Of a stretch of DNA of 5,055 nucleotides, positions 1-5,054 are shown one piece after another. The notes under the pieces were generated by a model. That model was not told the origin of the DNA and ran no database searches. It was given only the letters and a program-made list of their open reading frames with translations. A program made the translations under genes and the position numbers. The stretch is from Pseudomonadota bacterium. GTDB lineage: Bacteria > Myxococcota > Bradymonadia > UBA4248. Location: assembly GCA_017613855.1 (NCBI GenBank), contig JAGACY010000425.1:1-5055 (forward strand), in the 5' to 3' direction. Position 1 is the stretch's first letter. Every line of letters starts with the position of its first letter.

Positions 1-38
1 GGCGTTCGAGAGGCGCCGATGGCGCTGGCTCGAACGCC
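1..38. repeat. Imperfect two-part hairpin at left edge
   Basis: Arms GGCGTTCGAG (1-10) and CTCGAACGCC (29-38) are perfect 10-bp complements. Inside them GCGCC (13-17) pairs with GGCGC (21-25) around a GAT loop, leaving a small internal loop. On the plus strand the stem is followed by only three T and then a C run, so it would be a weak intrinsic terminator for a plus-strand gene ending left of the window. On the minus strand what follows is outside the window. It could equally be an intergenic palindromic repeat. The structure is seen directly; the role is unknown. Confidence 0.55.
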
Positions 39-79
39 TTTCCCCCGAACCCCCTTGAATTGTGTCATAAAATGAAAAG

Positions 80-136
80 CCGAACGTGAAACGACATCGT
101 GTCGTACACGTTCGGGCGGCGACTTCGTGTCGCCGC
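80..136. repeat. Two adjacent hairpins sharing one apical core
   Basis: The first hairpin pairs 80-88 with 107-115 (core arms CGAACGTG and CACGTTCG) and has an inner stem ACGAC (91-95) with GTCGT (101-105). The second pairs GCGGCGAC (116-123) with GTCGCCGC (129-136) around a 5-nt loop. The apices are nearly the same sequence: CGACATCGTGTCG at 92-104 and CGACTTCGTGTCG at 120-132, 12 of 13 identical with a 28-nt period. There is no T run after either, so they do not look like terminators. They lie downstream of the kinase terminator, between it and the hairpin at 1-38. Function is unknown; a REP-like intergenic repeat is one possibility. Confidence 0.55.
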
Positions 137-198
137 TCATATAGGGAAGACATGCTGCCATCCGCCGGCACGATATATCCCGTTGGTTTCATACTCCC

Positions 199-242
199 AA
201 AAAAAACGCCGGGCGTATTCATTTTCAATGAATAGCCCGGCG
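199..242 (-). terminator. Intrinsic terminator of the kinase gene
   Basis: Read on the minus strand, CGCCGGGC (242-235) followed by an 8-bp AT-rich stem closes on a 3-nt loop (224-226) and returns as GCCCGGCG complement strand at 214-207, then eight T (206-199). The two stem segments, 207-214 with 235-242 and 216-223 with 227-234, are both perfect, with a single bulged base at 215. A strong 16-bp stem followed directly by a U tract is the classical Rho-independent signal. It starts about 45 nt past the stop codon of the kinase gene, so the kinase transcript should end here. Confidence 0.93.
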
Positions 243-286
243 CTTTGCGCGCTGTATGAGCGTCAGCGAATAGGCGCGCCCCAAAA

Positions 287-1705
287 TTACATCGCAAGAT
301 AGGTAATAATCAGAGCAAGGAGGCCGAGCATAATGATGACCAAAACAACCACGATAGGAATGAAGGATCGATCTTTTGGCAGGCTGTTCTGGAAGTCGTT
401 GAGCGAATAGGATGGGGTATAGGGGACGGTCGCAGAGTAATCCTCTTCGGCATCGGGTACCGGTGCGCGCAGACCATTTTCAACTCTGGGATCGCGCGGG
501 AGCGGGTCGAGAAGCTGCGTCGGCTGATTCGCCAATTCCAGGGGGCTCATTGGCTGAGGTTGATCGACAATTGCGTGTGAGGCACTGACTGAAATATCTC
601 GGTTTGAACGCAGCAGCGGCGATTCCGGGTGAACGGAGGGATTCTCGTTTGAATCGAGTGCAGCAGAAATGCCCGAGATGACATCGGAACGCATTCGGCT
701 CATTTCTGTGAGCTGCATGATGCTCATTTTAATGGATTGTGTGGCAACACTTTGACCGGCAGCGACCCATTCGGGAAGTTGATGAAGGGCCTTGAGTGCT
801 TCCTCGGCGGAAGTATAGCGATCTGCAGGATTCTTTTGCAGACATTTGAGAATGAATGCGATCAACTCGCTGGAAATCTCTATTTCCGGACGTGGAATGA
901 GCATGGGAACTTGTGCATTCACATGCTGCATCATGACATTGTATGGCCGATTGCCAGGAAATGGAGGTTTCGAACTGGCGAGTTCATAAAGAACGCAGCC
1001 AAGAGAATAAATGTCTGATGCCGGCGTGACCGGTGAAGCGGTTGCTTGCTCGGGGGACATGTACCATGGTGTACCCAAAGCCTGTCCAGTCACGGTGATT
1101 TTCTTGCGATCCGTCAGTGTCGCAAGACCAAAATCGAGAACTTTGACAAAACATGGGTCATTGTCCTCGCTGGTAATCATAATATTGTCAGGTTTCAGAT
1201 CGCGGTGAATGACATTGGCTGCATGTGCCTCGGCCAGTGCGTTAAGAACCTGATCGGTTACATGGATGATGAATTGCCCTGAAAGGTCACTGGGCGGAAT
1301 GTTGGAAAGTTCCGTGCCCTTGACATATTCCATGACAATGTAAGCAATGCCATTTTCGACGCCCGAATCGATTAGCTGAACGACATTGGGGTGCGTCACG
1401 CGGGCAACGGATTTGGCTTCACGTTCAAAACGTGCAAAGACCTGTTCATTGCTCGAATGTATGGAGGACAGGATTTTAATGGCAACTACACGGGAAAACT
1501 GAATCTGTTTGCCTTCGTAGACTGCCCCCATGCCGCCTTGCCCGATTTTTCTCAGTGCAACGAAACTTCCCCCTAATGGGCGACCTACGACGATATTATT
1601 ATCTTCGAGCTCTTCGGGGGCAACGCCGAACCACCCGCATGTTGGGCATTGAAGGCCAACTTCAGGAAGTTCACATCGGCAATTTGGACAAATAGCCACA
1701 ACCAT
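287..1705 (-). CDS. Zinc-ribbon Ser/Thr protein kinase, C-terminal membrane anchor
   Basis: Hanks-type (PknB-like) Ser/Thr kinase of 472 residues, expected to phosphorylate unknown protein substrates at the inner membrane. Residues 6-23 form a zinc-ribbon-like motif (CPNC at 6-9, CPTC at 20-23). The kinase domain covers about 48-310: glycine loop GQGGMG at 55-60, catalytic Lys77 in AIK, probable alpha-C Glu96, HRDLKPDN at 167-174 with Asp169, DFG at 191-193, and GTPWYMSPEQ at 211-220. All catalytic residues are present, so it should be active. A linker of about 135 residues, rich in Pro, Ser and Asn, leads to one hydrophobic segment at 448-469, with only about three residues after it; there is no extracellular sensor domain. 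The start is ATG at 1705, with GGAG 11 nt upstream, and places the zinc ribbon at the extreme N-terminus. The gene stands alone, with its own promoter (1773-1801) and terminator (199-242). Family is certain; the specific pathway is unknown. Confidence 0.95.
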   Translation of the reverse strand: MVVAICPNCRCELPEVGLQCPTCGWFGVAPEELEDNNIVVGRPLGGSFVALRKIGQGGMGAVYEGKQIQFSRVVAIKILSSIHSSNEQVFARFEREAKSVARVTHPNVVQLIDSGVENGIAYIVMEYVKGTELSNIPPSDLSGQFIIHVTDQVLNALAEAHAANVIHRDLKPDNIMITSEDNDPCFVKVLDFGLATLTDRKKITVTGQALGTPWYMSPEQATASPVTPASDIYSLGCVLYELASSKPPFPGNRPYNVMMQHVNAQVPMLIPRPEIEISSELIAFILKCLQKNPADRYTSAEEALKALHQLPEWVAAGQSVATQSIKMSIMQLTEMSRMRSDVISGISAALDSNENPSVHPESPLLRSNRDISVSASHAIVDQPQPMSPLELANQPTQLLDPLPRDPRVENGLRAPVPDAEEDYSATVPYTPSYSLNDFQNSLPKDRSFIPIVVVLVIIMLGLLALIITYLAM

Positions 1706-1772
1706 GAAATCCAGGACTCCGAAAAAAATAAAATGGTTTTAGAGGCCCACTGGCCCAAAAACCCAATCATTC

Positions 1773-1801
1773 ATTATATTACAATTCAATTGCAATGGCA
1801 A
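1773..1801 (-). promoter_or_regulatory. Sigma70-type promoter of the kinase gene
   Basis: On the minus strand, TTGCCA (1801-1796) is separated by exactly 17 nt from TATAAT (1778-1773). The -35 differs from the TTGACA consensus at one position and the -10 is perfect. Transcription would start near 1766, giving a leader of about 60 nt before the kinase ATG at 1705. This makes the kinase an independent unit rather than part of the rnc operon. Confidence 0.8.
1778..1796. promoter_or_regulatory. 19-bp dyad in the promoter spacer, candidate operator
   Basis: ATTACAATT (1778-1786) and AATTGCAAT (1788-1796) are inverted copies around a central C at 1787, matching at 8 of 9 positions. The dyad fills the space between the -10 and -35 boxes and touches both. 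A dimeric regulator bound here would block RNA polymerase. The symmetry is seen directly; operator function is inferred, and AT-rich sequence makes chance dyads more likely. Confidence 0.4.
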
Positions 1802-1880
1802 ATAAGAGCATGGGGGGAATATCCCGTAACCATTCAGTCCTTATGCTTGCATTTTTTTCGAAGGCTCAACGCATCCGTTA

Positions 1881-1915
1881 ATGCATAATGCATAATAATG
1901 AATGCATAATGAAAT
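1881..1915. repeat. Heptamer repeat block A (ATGCATA)
   Basis: Seven-base periodicity is visible. ATGCATA occurs at 1881-1887, 1888-1894 and 1902-1908, with the related ATAATGA at 1895-1901 and ATGAAAT at 1909-1915 keeping the phase. It lies upstream of the kinase promoter in the gap that separates it from rnc. It resembles in style the short tandemly repeated heptamers described in cyanobacterial intergenic regions, but the sequence is different and no relation is claimed. Confidence 0.65.
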
Positions 1916-1947
1916 GATGCACTGAGAGAATTTGGATGATTCCTTTG

Positions 1948-1959
1948 GTTTTGCAAAAC
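1948..1959. other. Perfect 12-bp palindrome
   Basis: GTTTTGCAAAAC is fully self-complementary. It sits between heptamer blocks A and B, about 150 nt upstream of the kinase -35 box. It may be a protein-binding site or the base of a small structure, but its distance from any promoter and its low complexity leave the role open. Confidence 0.4.
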
Positions 1960-1990
1960 ATTCAGCATTATGAATTCAGCATTATGAATT
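1960..1990. repeat. Heptamer repeat block B, tandem 14-mer
   Basis: The 14-mer ATTCAGCATTATGA occurs twice in perfect tandem (1960-1973 and 1974-1987), followed by ATT. Each copy divides into two heptamers, ATTCAGC and ATTATGA, so the 7-nt period of block A continues here. Its CATTATG core is the reverse complement of the CATAATG in block A, so the two blocks could also pair in a transcript. The region between this block and block C (1991-2072) shows nothing I can name. Confidence 0.75.
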
Positions 1991-2072
1991 AAGGAATTGT
2001 CATACCATTGGGGATTCTGGCGAATAACAGATGGCTGAACAGTTGCAATAAACCTAATTTGAGAATGCTCAC

Positions 2073-2093
2073 ATTGCTAATTGCTCATTGCTT
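2073..2093. repeat. Heptamer repeat block C, overlapping the end of rnc
   Basis: Three tandem heptamers, ATTGCTA (2073-2079), ATTGCTC (2080-2086) and ATTGCTT (2087-2093), differ only in the last base. On the minus strand they read GCAATxA-type units that encode the final residues Ala-Met-Ser-Asn of RNase III and include its TAG stop (2079-2077). The repeat therefore reaches into the coding sequence and sets the C-terminus. Confidence 0.7.
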
Positions 2094-2769
2094 CATTCAT
2101 GGATTCGAGGACATTTTCTGCGGCAGCCTGTTGTGCTTCTTTTTTGCTTTTTCCGGTGCCTTTACCCAGGATTTTATCACCCGTCAAAACGGCAATCTCG
2201 AAAGTGGGGGCATGGCTTGGCCCTGATTCCTGAATGATCTGATATTGAAAATCGATATGTTTCGCCTGGGCAATTTCCTGCAATCGGGTTTTGGCATCTC
2301 TTGGCAGCCAGGAACCATCGGGATCTCTGAGCAAATCAGCATGGTGTCTCAGGATGTATTGCTTTGCGGCTTCGAATCCCCCATCCAGATAAACCGCGCC
2401 GATAACCGCTTCATAAGCATCGGCAAGTGTGCCCTGTCTTAGCATTCCGGATGCGGATATTTCACCTTTTCCCATGAGAATGTGGGTTTCAAAGTCGAGT
2501 TTTTTGGCCAGCAGACAAAGTGCAGACTCACAGACCAATCGGCTTCTTATTCTCGAAAGTTCACCCTCATGATAATCGGGGTACGCGAGATAGAGCGCTT
2601 CGGCTATGACAAAATCCAAAATTGCGTCGCCCAGAAATTCGAGTCTTTGGTTGTCACAATGGTTTGGCCCATGTTCGAAAGCATAGGAACGATGGGTCAA
2701 GGCCATTTCCAGAAGTGAACTGTCGGCAAAAGTATAGCCAAGTTCTTCTTCAAATTGATGTATGTTCAT
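2077..2769 (-). CDS. rnc: Ribonuclease III
   Basis: Double-strand-specific endoribonuclease that processes rRNA precursors and other structured RNAs in the cytoplasm. The 230-residue length is normal for the family. The catalytic domain covers about 1-150, with the signature QRLEFLGDAILDF at 41-53, and metal-binding or catalytic positions Glu44, Asp48, Glu68, Asp117 and Glu120 (equivalent to E. coli Glu41, Asp45, Glu65, Asp114, Glu117). The position of E. coli Glu38 is Gln41 here. A double-stranded RNA-binding domain follows at about 158-224, ending in the typical KSKKEAQQAAAENVL helix. ATG at 2769 is preceded by GGGAAG seven nt upstream and overlaps the stop of the response regulator in ATGA, so translation is probably coupled. 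It is the last gene of a four-gene operon. The last few residues are encoded by a heptamer repeat. Identification is secure. Confidence 0.98.
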   Translation of the reverse strand: MNIHQFEEELGYTFADSSLLEMALTHRSYAFEHGPNHCDNQRLEFLGDAILDFVIAEALYLAYPDYHEGELSRIRSRLVCESALCLLAKKLDFETHILMGKGEISASGMLRQGTLADAYEAVIGAVYLDGGFEAAKQYILRHHADLLRDPDGSWLPRDAKTRLQEIAQAKHIDFQYQIIQESGPSHAPTFEIAVLTGDKILGKGTGKSKKEAQQAAAENVLESMNEAMSN

Positions 2770-3182
2770 TCGGATACTTCCCGACGGCGTCTGACTTTGG
2801 AGAGGACGCGTCGCACTTTGAAAAGGAGTTCCTGTCCTTTGAATGGTTTGTCAATATAATCGTCAGCGCCGTACATAGGGGAGCTGAGTTCGTTCAAAGA
2901 TTCACCAATCCCCGTGAGCATCAGAACGCCTGTATCGGCGAGTTCTTTGTCATCGTGGGTGCGAATATAACGCAGAACTTCCCATCCGGTCAGCTCTGGC
3001 ATCATGACGTCAAGGATGATCAAATCAGGTCTTTGTATTAAGAGCAATTCGAGTGTTTGTGCGCCATTGTTGGCTTCGATAATATCGCATTGCGTCGTTT
3101 CGAGATTCAGGCGAACGAGCTGCCTTAAATCGGGATCATCATCGGCAATCAGAATGAGGGGTTTATAATCTTCCTGGGGCAT
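2766..3182 (-). CDS. Single-domain response regulator (CheY-like receiver)
   Basis: A 138-residue stand-alone receiver domain, expected to be phosphorylated by an unseen histidine kinase and to act through protein contacts, since it has no output domain. Visible landmarks are the acidic pocket Asp14-Asp16, phospho-acceptor Asp58 in LIILDVMMP, Thr90 after the fourth strand, Tyr109, and Lys112 in DKPF. All residues needed for phosphorylation are present. The C-terminus (123-134) is an unusually basic tail rich in Arg and Lys, which might bind nucleic acid or acidic partners; that is inference. The ATG at 3182 has an excellent ribosome site, GAGGAG, six nt upstream. It follows the lipoprotein gene by 15 nt and overlaps rnc by four nt. 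Its partner kinase is not in the window; the Ser/Thr kinase further left is a different class and need not be connected. Confidence 0.93.
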   Translation of the reverse strand: MPQEDYKPLILIADDDPDLRQLVRLNLETTQCDIIEANNGAQTLELLLIQRPDLIILDVMMPELTGWEVLRYIRTHDDKELADTGVLMLTGIGESLNELSSPMYGADDYIDKPFKGQELLFKVRRVLSKVRRRREVSE

Positions 3183-3188
3183 TGAGCT

Positions 3189-3194
3189 CTCCTC
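3189..3194 (-). promoter_or_regulatory. Strong ribosome binding site of the response regulator
   Basis: GAGGAG on the minus strand, six nt before the ATG at 3182. It fixes the start codon and suggests this gene is translated more efficiently than its neighbours in the same mRNA. Confidence 0.8.
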
Positions 3195-3197
3195 ACA

Positions 3198-3647
3198 TTA
3201 AAGGATGCCACGCGCGCGTTCTGCACGTCTTAAAAATTCTTCGATACCATCGACACTATAAATGTGCCATCGAAGCTTGATACGTTCCATTTCGAAAACG
3301 AGTGGCAGGGTGGTTTCGCGCTGACTTCCTGAGGCTGGAATGCGCAATTTGACGTGGACATAGGAATACTTCGTTTCTTCGTCAAACTCAACCTCCTCGA
3401 GTTCATAAAAGCCTTTTTGGGCATTGTACCACTCGGAGCGTACTAATCCCGCAAGGCGGTTGAGCTTTTGGCAGACATCTTCACCGTCACACATTTCCCG
3501 CACACGTATGTTGTCCCCTGTCGGCATGCTGACCAGAAGCCGCGATACAGCGTCTTCTGCAGGTTCAAATGCCAGCCGGCATCCGGATACAGTAAACATG
3601 GTCAGAATGAAAAATAGGCCCAGAATAAGTATTTTAGGAGATTTCAT
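3198..3647 (-). CDS. Predicted lipoprotein of unknown function
   Basis: A 149-residue protein I do not recognise. The first 22 residues are a lipoprotein signal peptide: Lys2 and Lys5, a hydrophobic stretch at 6-20, and the lipobox Val-Ser-Gly-Cys with Cys23 as the lipidated residue. Arg at +2, not Asp, is compatible with export to the outer membrane if the organism is Gram-negative. The mature part has a helical start, two cysteines six apart (Cys53, Cys59) that could form a disulfide, then about 80-130 with alternating pattern suggesting several beta strands, and a charged C-terminal helix. The layout recalls small NTF2-like lipoproteins, but this is only a resemblance. The start ATG at 3647 is supported by TAGGAG nine nt upstream, which also contains the stop codon of the preceding gene; the gap is 12 nt. 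The gene is within the operon that ends in rnc. Confidence 0.85.
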   Translation of the reverse strand: MKSPKILILGLFFILTMFTVSGCRLAFEPAEDAVSRLLVSMPTGDNIRVREMCDGEDVCQKLNRLAGLVRSEWYNAQKGFYELEEVEFDEETKYSYVHVKLRIPASGSQRETTLPLVFEMERIKLRWHIYSVDGIEEFLRRAERARGIL

Positions 3648-3656
3648 GAATAACCG

Positions 3657-3662
3657 CTCCTA
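3657..3662 (-). promoter_or_regulatory. Ribosome binding site overlapping the upstream stop codon
   Basis: TAGGAG on the minus strand joins the TAG stop of the 415-residue protein (3662-3660) to a Shine-Dalgarno sequence for the lipoprotein nine nt further on. Such sharing suggests the two genes are translated in a coupled way. Confidence 0.7.
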
Positions 3663-4907
3663 CATCATAGAATGAATCCGATAGGCAAACATTGGGTCCT
3701 CATAATCAAACGGCAATATTGCATCCAGAATGAAGTCCCCAAAATTGTACTGACCTGAGGGAATCAAAGAAATGTCACTCTCGAGTATGAACTTGACAGC
3801 CGTATGGAATGCAGTCTCAAGCGATTCCGGGGTGATCGAGATTTCGTTCATCTTGCGGCCATAAAATCGATCTGTCGTCACATCCAGATCTTCCTGCAAA
3901 CACATGCCGTCGATAATGCCGCTACGGTGAAGCATCGGAAATACCTCGCGTATATCGACATCAAAATACTTTTTACTCCATCGTGAAAATGCAAAAATGA
4001 ACCACTCGTATCCCGTATTTCCACTTGCCAAAAGGATAAAGTAACACATGCGCAGCTTTTGCTGGACGTGGTAGCGGAGCATTTCGAATGTCATGTGCTG
4101 CCCCGCTTGTGCCAGGATTTGCCCCGAAAGAGCACCGAGTTTGCGCCAACGGATGATCGGGACATAATCGAGCAGGTAATCCTGTATTTCTTTGGGCAAC
4201 GGAGATACCGCAGCCTGCCATTTTTCAAGCTCTTTGCTGTCGCGCAGATACAAACAAAAACGAACGGATGCATTTTGCTCTAGCTGAGCAAATGCCTTCA
4301 ATATGGCTTCATCTGTCGCAGTATCGCCAATTGCTGCCTGAATGAGCGGCGCCGAGAGCGGTTTGGATTTGGTTGGAATCGTGTCGAGACGAACGTTCAT
4401 TTCTTCGTAGTACAGATTGCGTTCGTTGTTTTGTCGCGTTTCGTTGTTTGTCTCAAAAATCTGAAGCAGTATCTTTGCCTGAGAAAAAGCACCATTCGTA
4501 AATTTATGCTCAATCAGACCAAGAACCTGCGCGCCTTTCGTGTTGATGTCTGCGTCCCCCCTAAAATAGGCAAACAACAGCTCACGCAGCATCCCAAGCT
4601 CGGATTCGTTTAACTGTGAAAGTGTCGGCAAATGCTCATTATCGATCAGGATGGATAAAAAAGCTCTCGCAACGGACACTTCGATATTATGAATCCCAAG
4701 CTCCTCCATGACCAGCTTGGCGAGGACATCCAGCGCATCGATGCTTTCTATGGCGTTGTCAGATGCATTCTGGCAGGCTTTGAGCGTTTCATCGTACAGA
4801 GAAGCAAAACGTGGACAAATGGCGTCCAGATAACGGCTCAAATAGCCATCGTCCTGGGGGCTTTTGTTCGTCCCCCGTATCATTTTTTCAACAAGTCGCC
4901 CAAACAT
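3660..4907 (-). CDS. Hypothetical protein, 415 residues, mostly helical
   Basis: I do not recognise this protein. It is soluble, with no signal peptide or membrane segment. Hydrophobic and charged residues alternate in a way that suggests mainly alpha helices (about 22-115, 125-155, 185-310), with a linker rich in Asn, Glu and Arg at 153-170. The region 240-325 is rich in Trp, Tyr and Phe (Trp254, Trp302, Trp310) and is the most likely conserved core. The end is acidic and aromatic (about 385-409). No nucleotide-binding or metal-binding motif is visible. The ATG at 4907 is the first possible start: an in-frame TAA lies six nt upstream. The ribosome site is weak (ACGGATAA). It is the first gene of the operon with a lipoprotein, a receiver domain and rnc, which hints at a regulatory or adaptor role but proves none. 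Long intact frame with normal neighbours makes coding very likely. Confidence 0.85.
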   Translation of the reverse strand: MFGRLVEKMIRGTNKSPQDDGYLSRYLDAICPRFASLYDETLKACQNASDNAIESIDALDVLAKLVMEELGIHNIEVSVARAFLSILIDNEHLPTLSQLNESELGMLRELLFAYFRGDADINTKGAQVLGLIEHKFTNGAFSQAKILLQIFETNNETRQNNERNLYYEEMNVRLDTIPTKSKPLSAPLIQAAIGDTATDEAILKAFAQLEQNASVRFCLYLRDSKELEKWQAAVSPLPKEIQDYLLDYVPIIRWRKLGALSGQILAQAGQHMTFEMLRYHVQQKLRMCYFILLASGNTGYEWFIFAFSRWSKKYFDVDIREVFPMLHRSGIIDGMCLQEDLDVTTDRFYGRKMNEISITPESLETAFHTAVKFILESDISLIPSGQYNFGDFILDAILPFDYEDPMFAYRIHSMM

Positions 4908-4931
4908 TGATTATCCGTAAATAGAAATGAA

Positions 4932-4949
4932 CAGCATGAAAAAATGCTG
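4932..4949. other. Small hairpin in the operon leader
   Basis: CAGCAT (4932-4937) pairs with ATGCTG (4944-4949) around a GAAAAA loop. On the plus strand five T follow closely (4952-4956), which would make a modest intrinsic terminator for a plus-strand transcript, but no plus-strand gene is present. On the minus strand it would lie in the 5' leader of the four-gene operon, 25 nt before the start codon region, where it could affect translation. Either reading is uncertain. Confidence 0.4.
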
Positions 4950-4953
4950 GCTT

Positions 4954-4982
4954 TTTCTACACTGAACCCCCGGTGGAGACAA
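4954..4982 (-). promoter_or_regulatory. Weak promoter candidate for the four-gene operon
   Basis: On the minus strand TTGTCT (4982-4977) and TAGAAA (4959-4954) are 17 nt apart. Each matches four of six consensus bases. Start of transcription would be near 4947, giving a leader of about 40 nt. It is the best pair I can find upstream of the 415-residue gene, but the true promoter may lie beyond the right edge. Confidence 0.3.
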
Positions 4983-4988
4983 GTTTTT

Positions 4989-5000
4989 AGGGATCTCCCT
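4989..5000. other. Short inverted repeat upstream of the operon
   Basis: AGGGA (4989-4993) and TCCCT (4996-5000) are inverted copies two bases apart, just upstream of the weak -35 candidate. A binding site for a regulator is possible but unproven. Confidence 0.25.
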
Positions 5001-5012
5001 TTCGTTTCTCTT

Positions 5013-5054
5013 TTCCCTGGCTATTGGGCATGTCTGCCCAATACGCCATGGGAA
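5013..5054. repeat. Long imperfect hairpin at the right edge
   Basis: The central stem TATTGGGCA (5022-5030) with TGCCCAATA (5035-5043) is a perfect 9 bp around the loop TGTC. It extends outward through GGCT-type pairing (5018-5021 with 5045-5048) and TTCCC (5013-5017) with GGGAA (5050-5054), giving 18 pairs with single bulges at 5044 and 5049. No T run follows on the minus strand (AAAAGAG instead), so it is not a minus-strand terminator. What follows on the plus strand is beyond the window. It may be an intergenic palindromic repeat or part of a regulatory region. Confidence 0.55.

Noticed and set aside
99..302. 67-residue plus-strand reading frame
   Set aside because: It runs through the hairpins and the kinase terminator, has no ribosome site and no recognisable protein features.
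1811..1858. Possible plus-strand terminator (GGGA/TCCC and a seven-T run)
   Set aside because: The stem has only four pairs and is separated from the T run by about 26 nt, and no plus-strand gene ends here.
1649..1888. 79-residue plus-strand reading frame across the kinase start and promoter
   Set aside because: It begins antisense to the kinase gene and passes over a strong minus-strand promoter; there is no Shine-Dalgarno or domain support.
1990..2076. Intrinsic terminator for rnc
   Set aside because: No stable stem followed by a T run is visible on the minus strand; termination may be Rho-dependent.
1881..2093. CRISPR array
   Set aside because: The repeats are 7 or 14 nt and directly tandem, with no unique spacers of constant length.
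2622..3041. 139-residue plus-strand reading frame opposite rnc and the response regulator
   Set aside because: It is an antisense shadow of two clearly identified genes; its composition (many Phe, His, Arg) is typical of antisense frames.
3230..3424. 64-residue minus-strand frame inside the lipoprotein gene
   Set aside because: It overlaps the lipoprotein gene in another frame and has no ribosome site; the lipoprotein has a proper start, lipobox and spacing.
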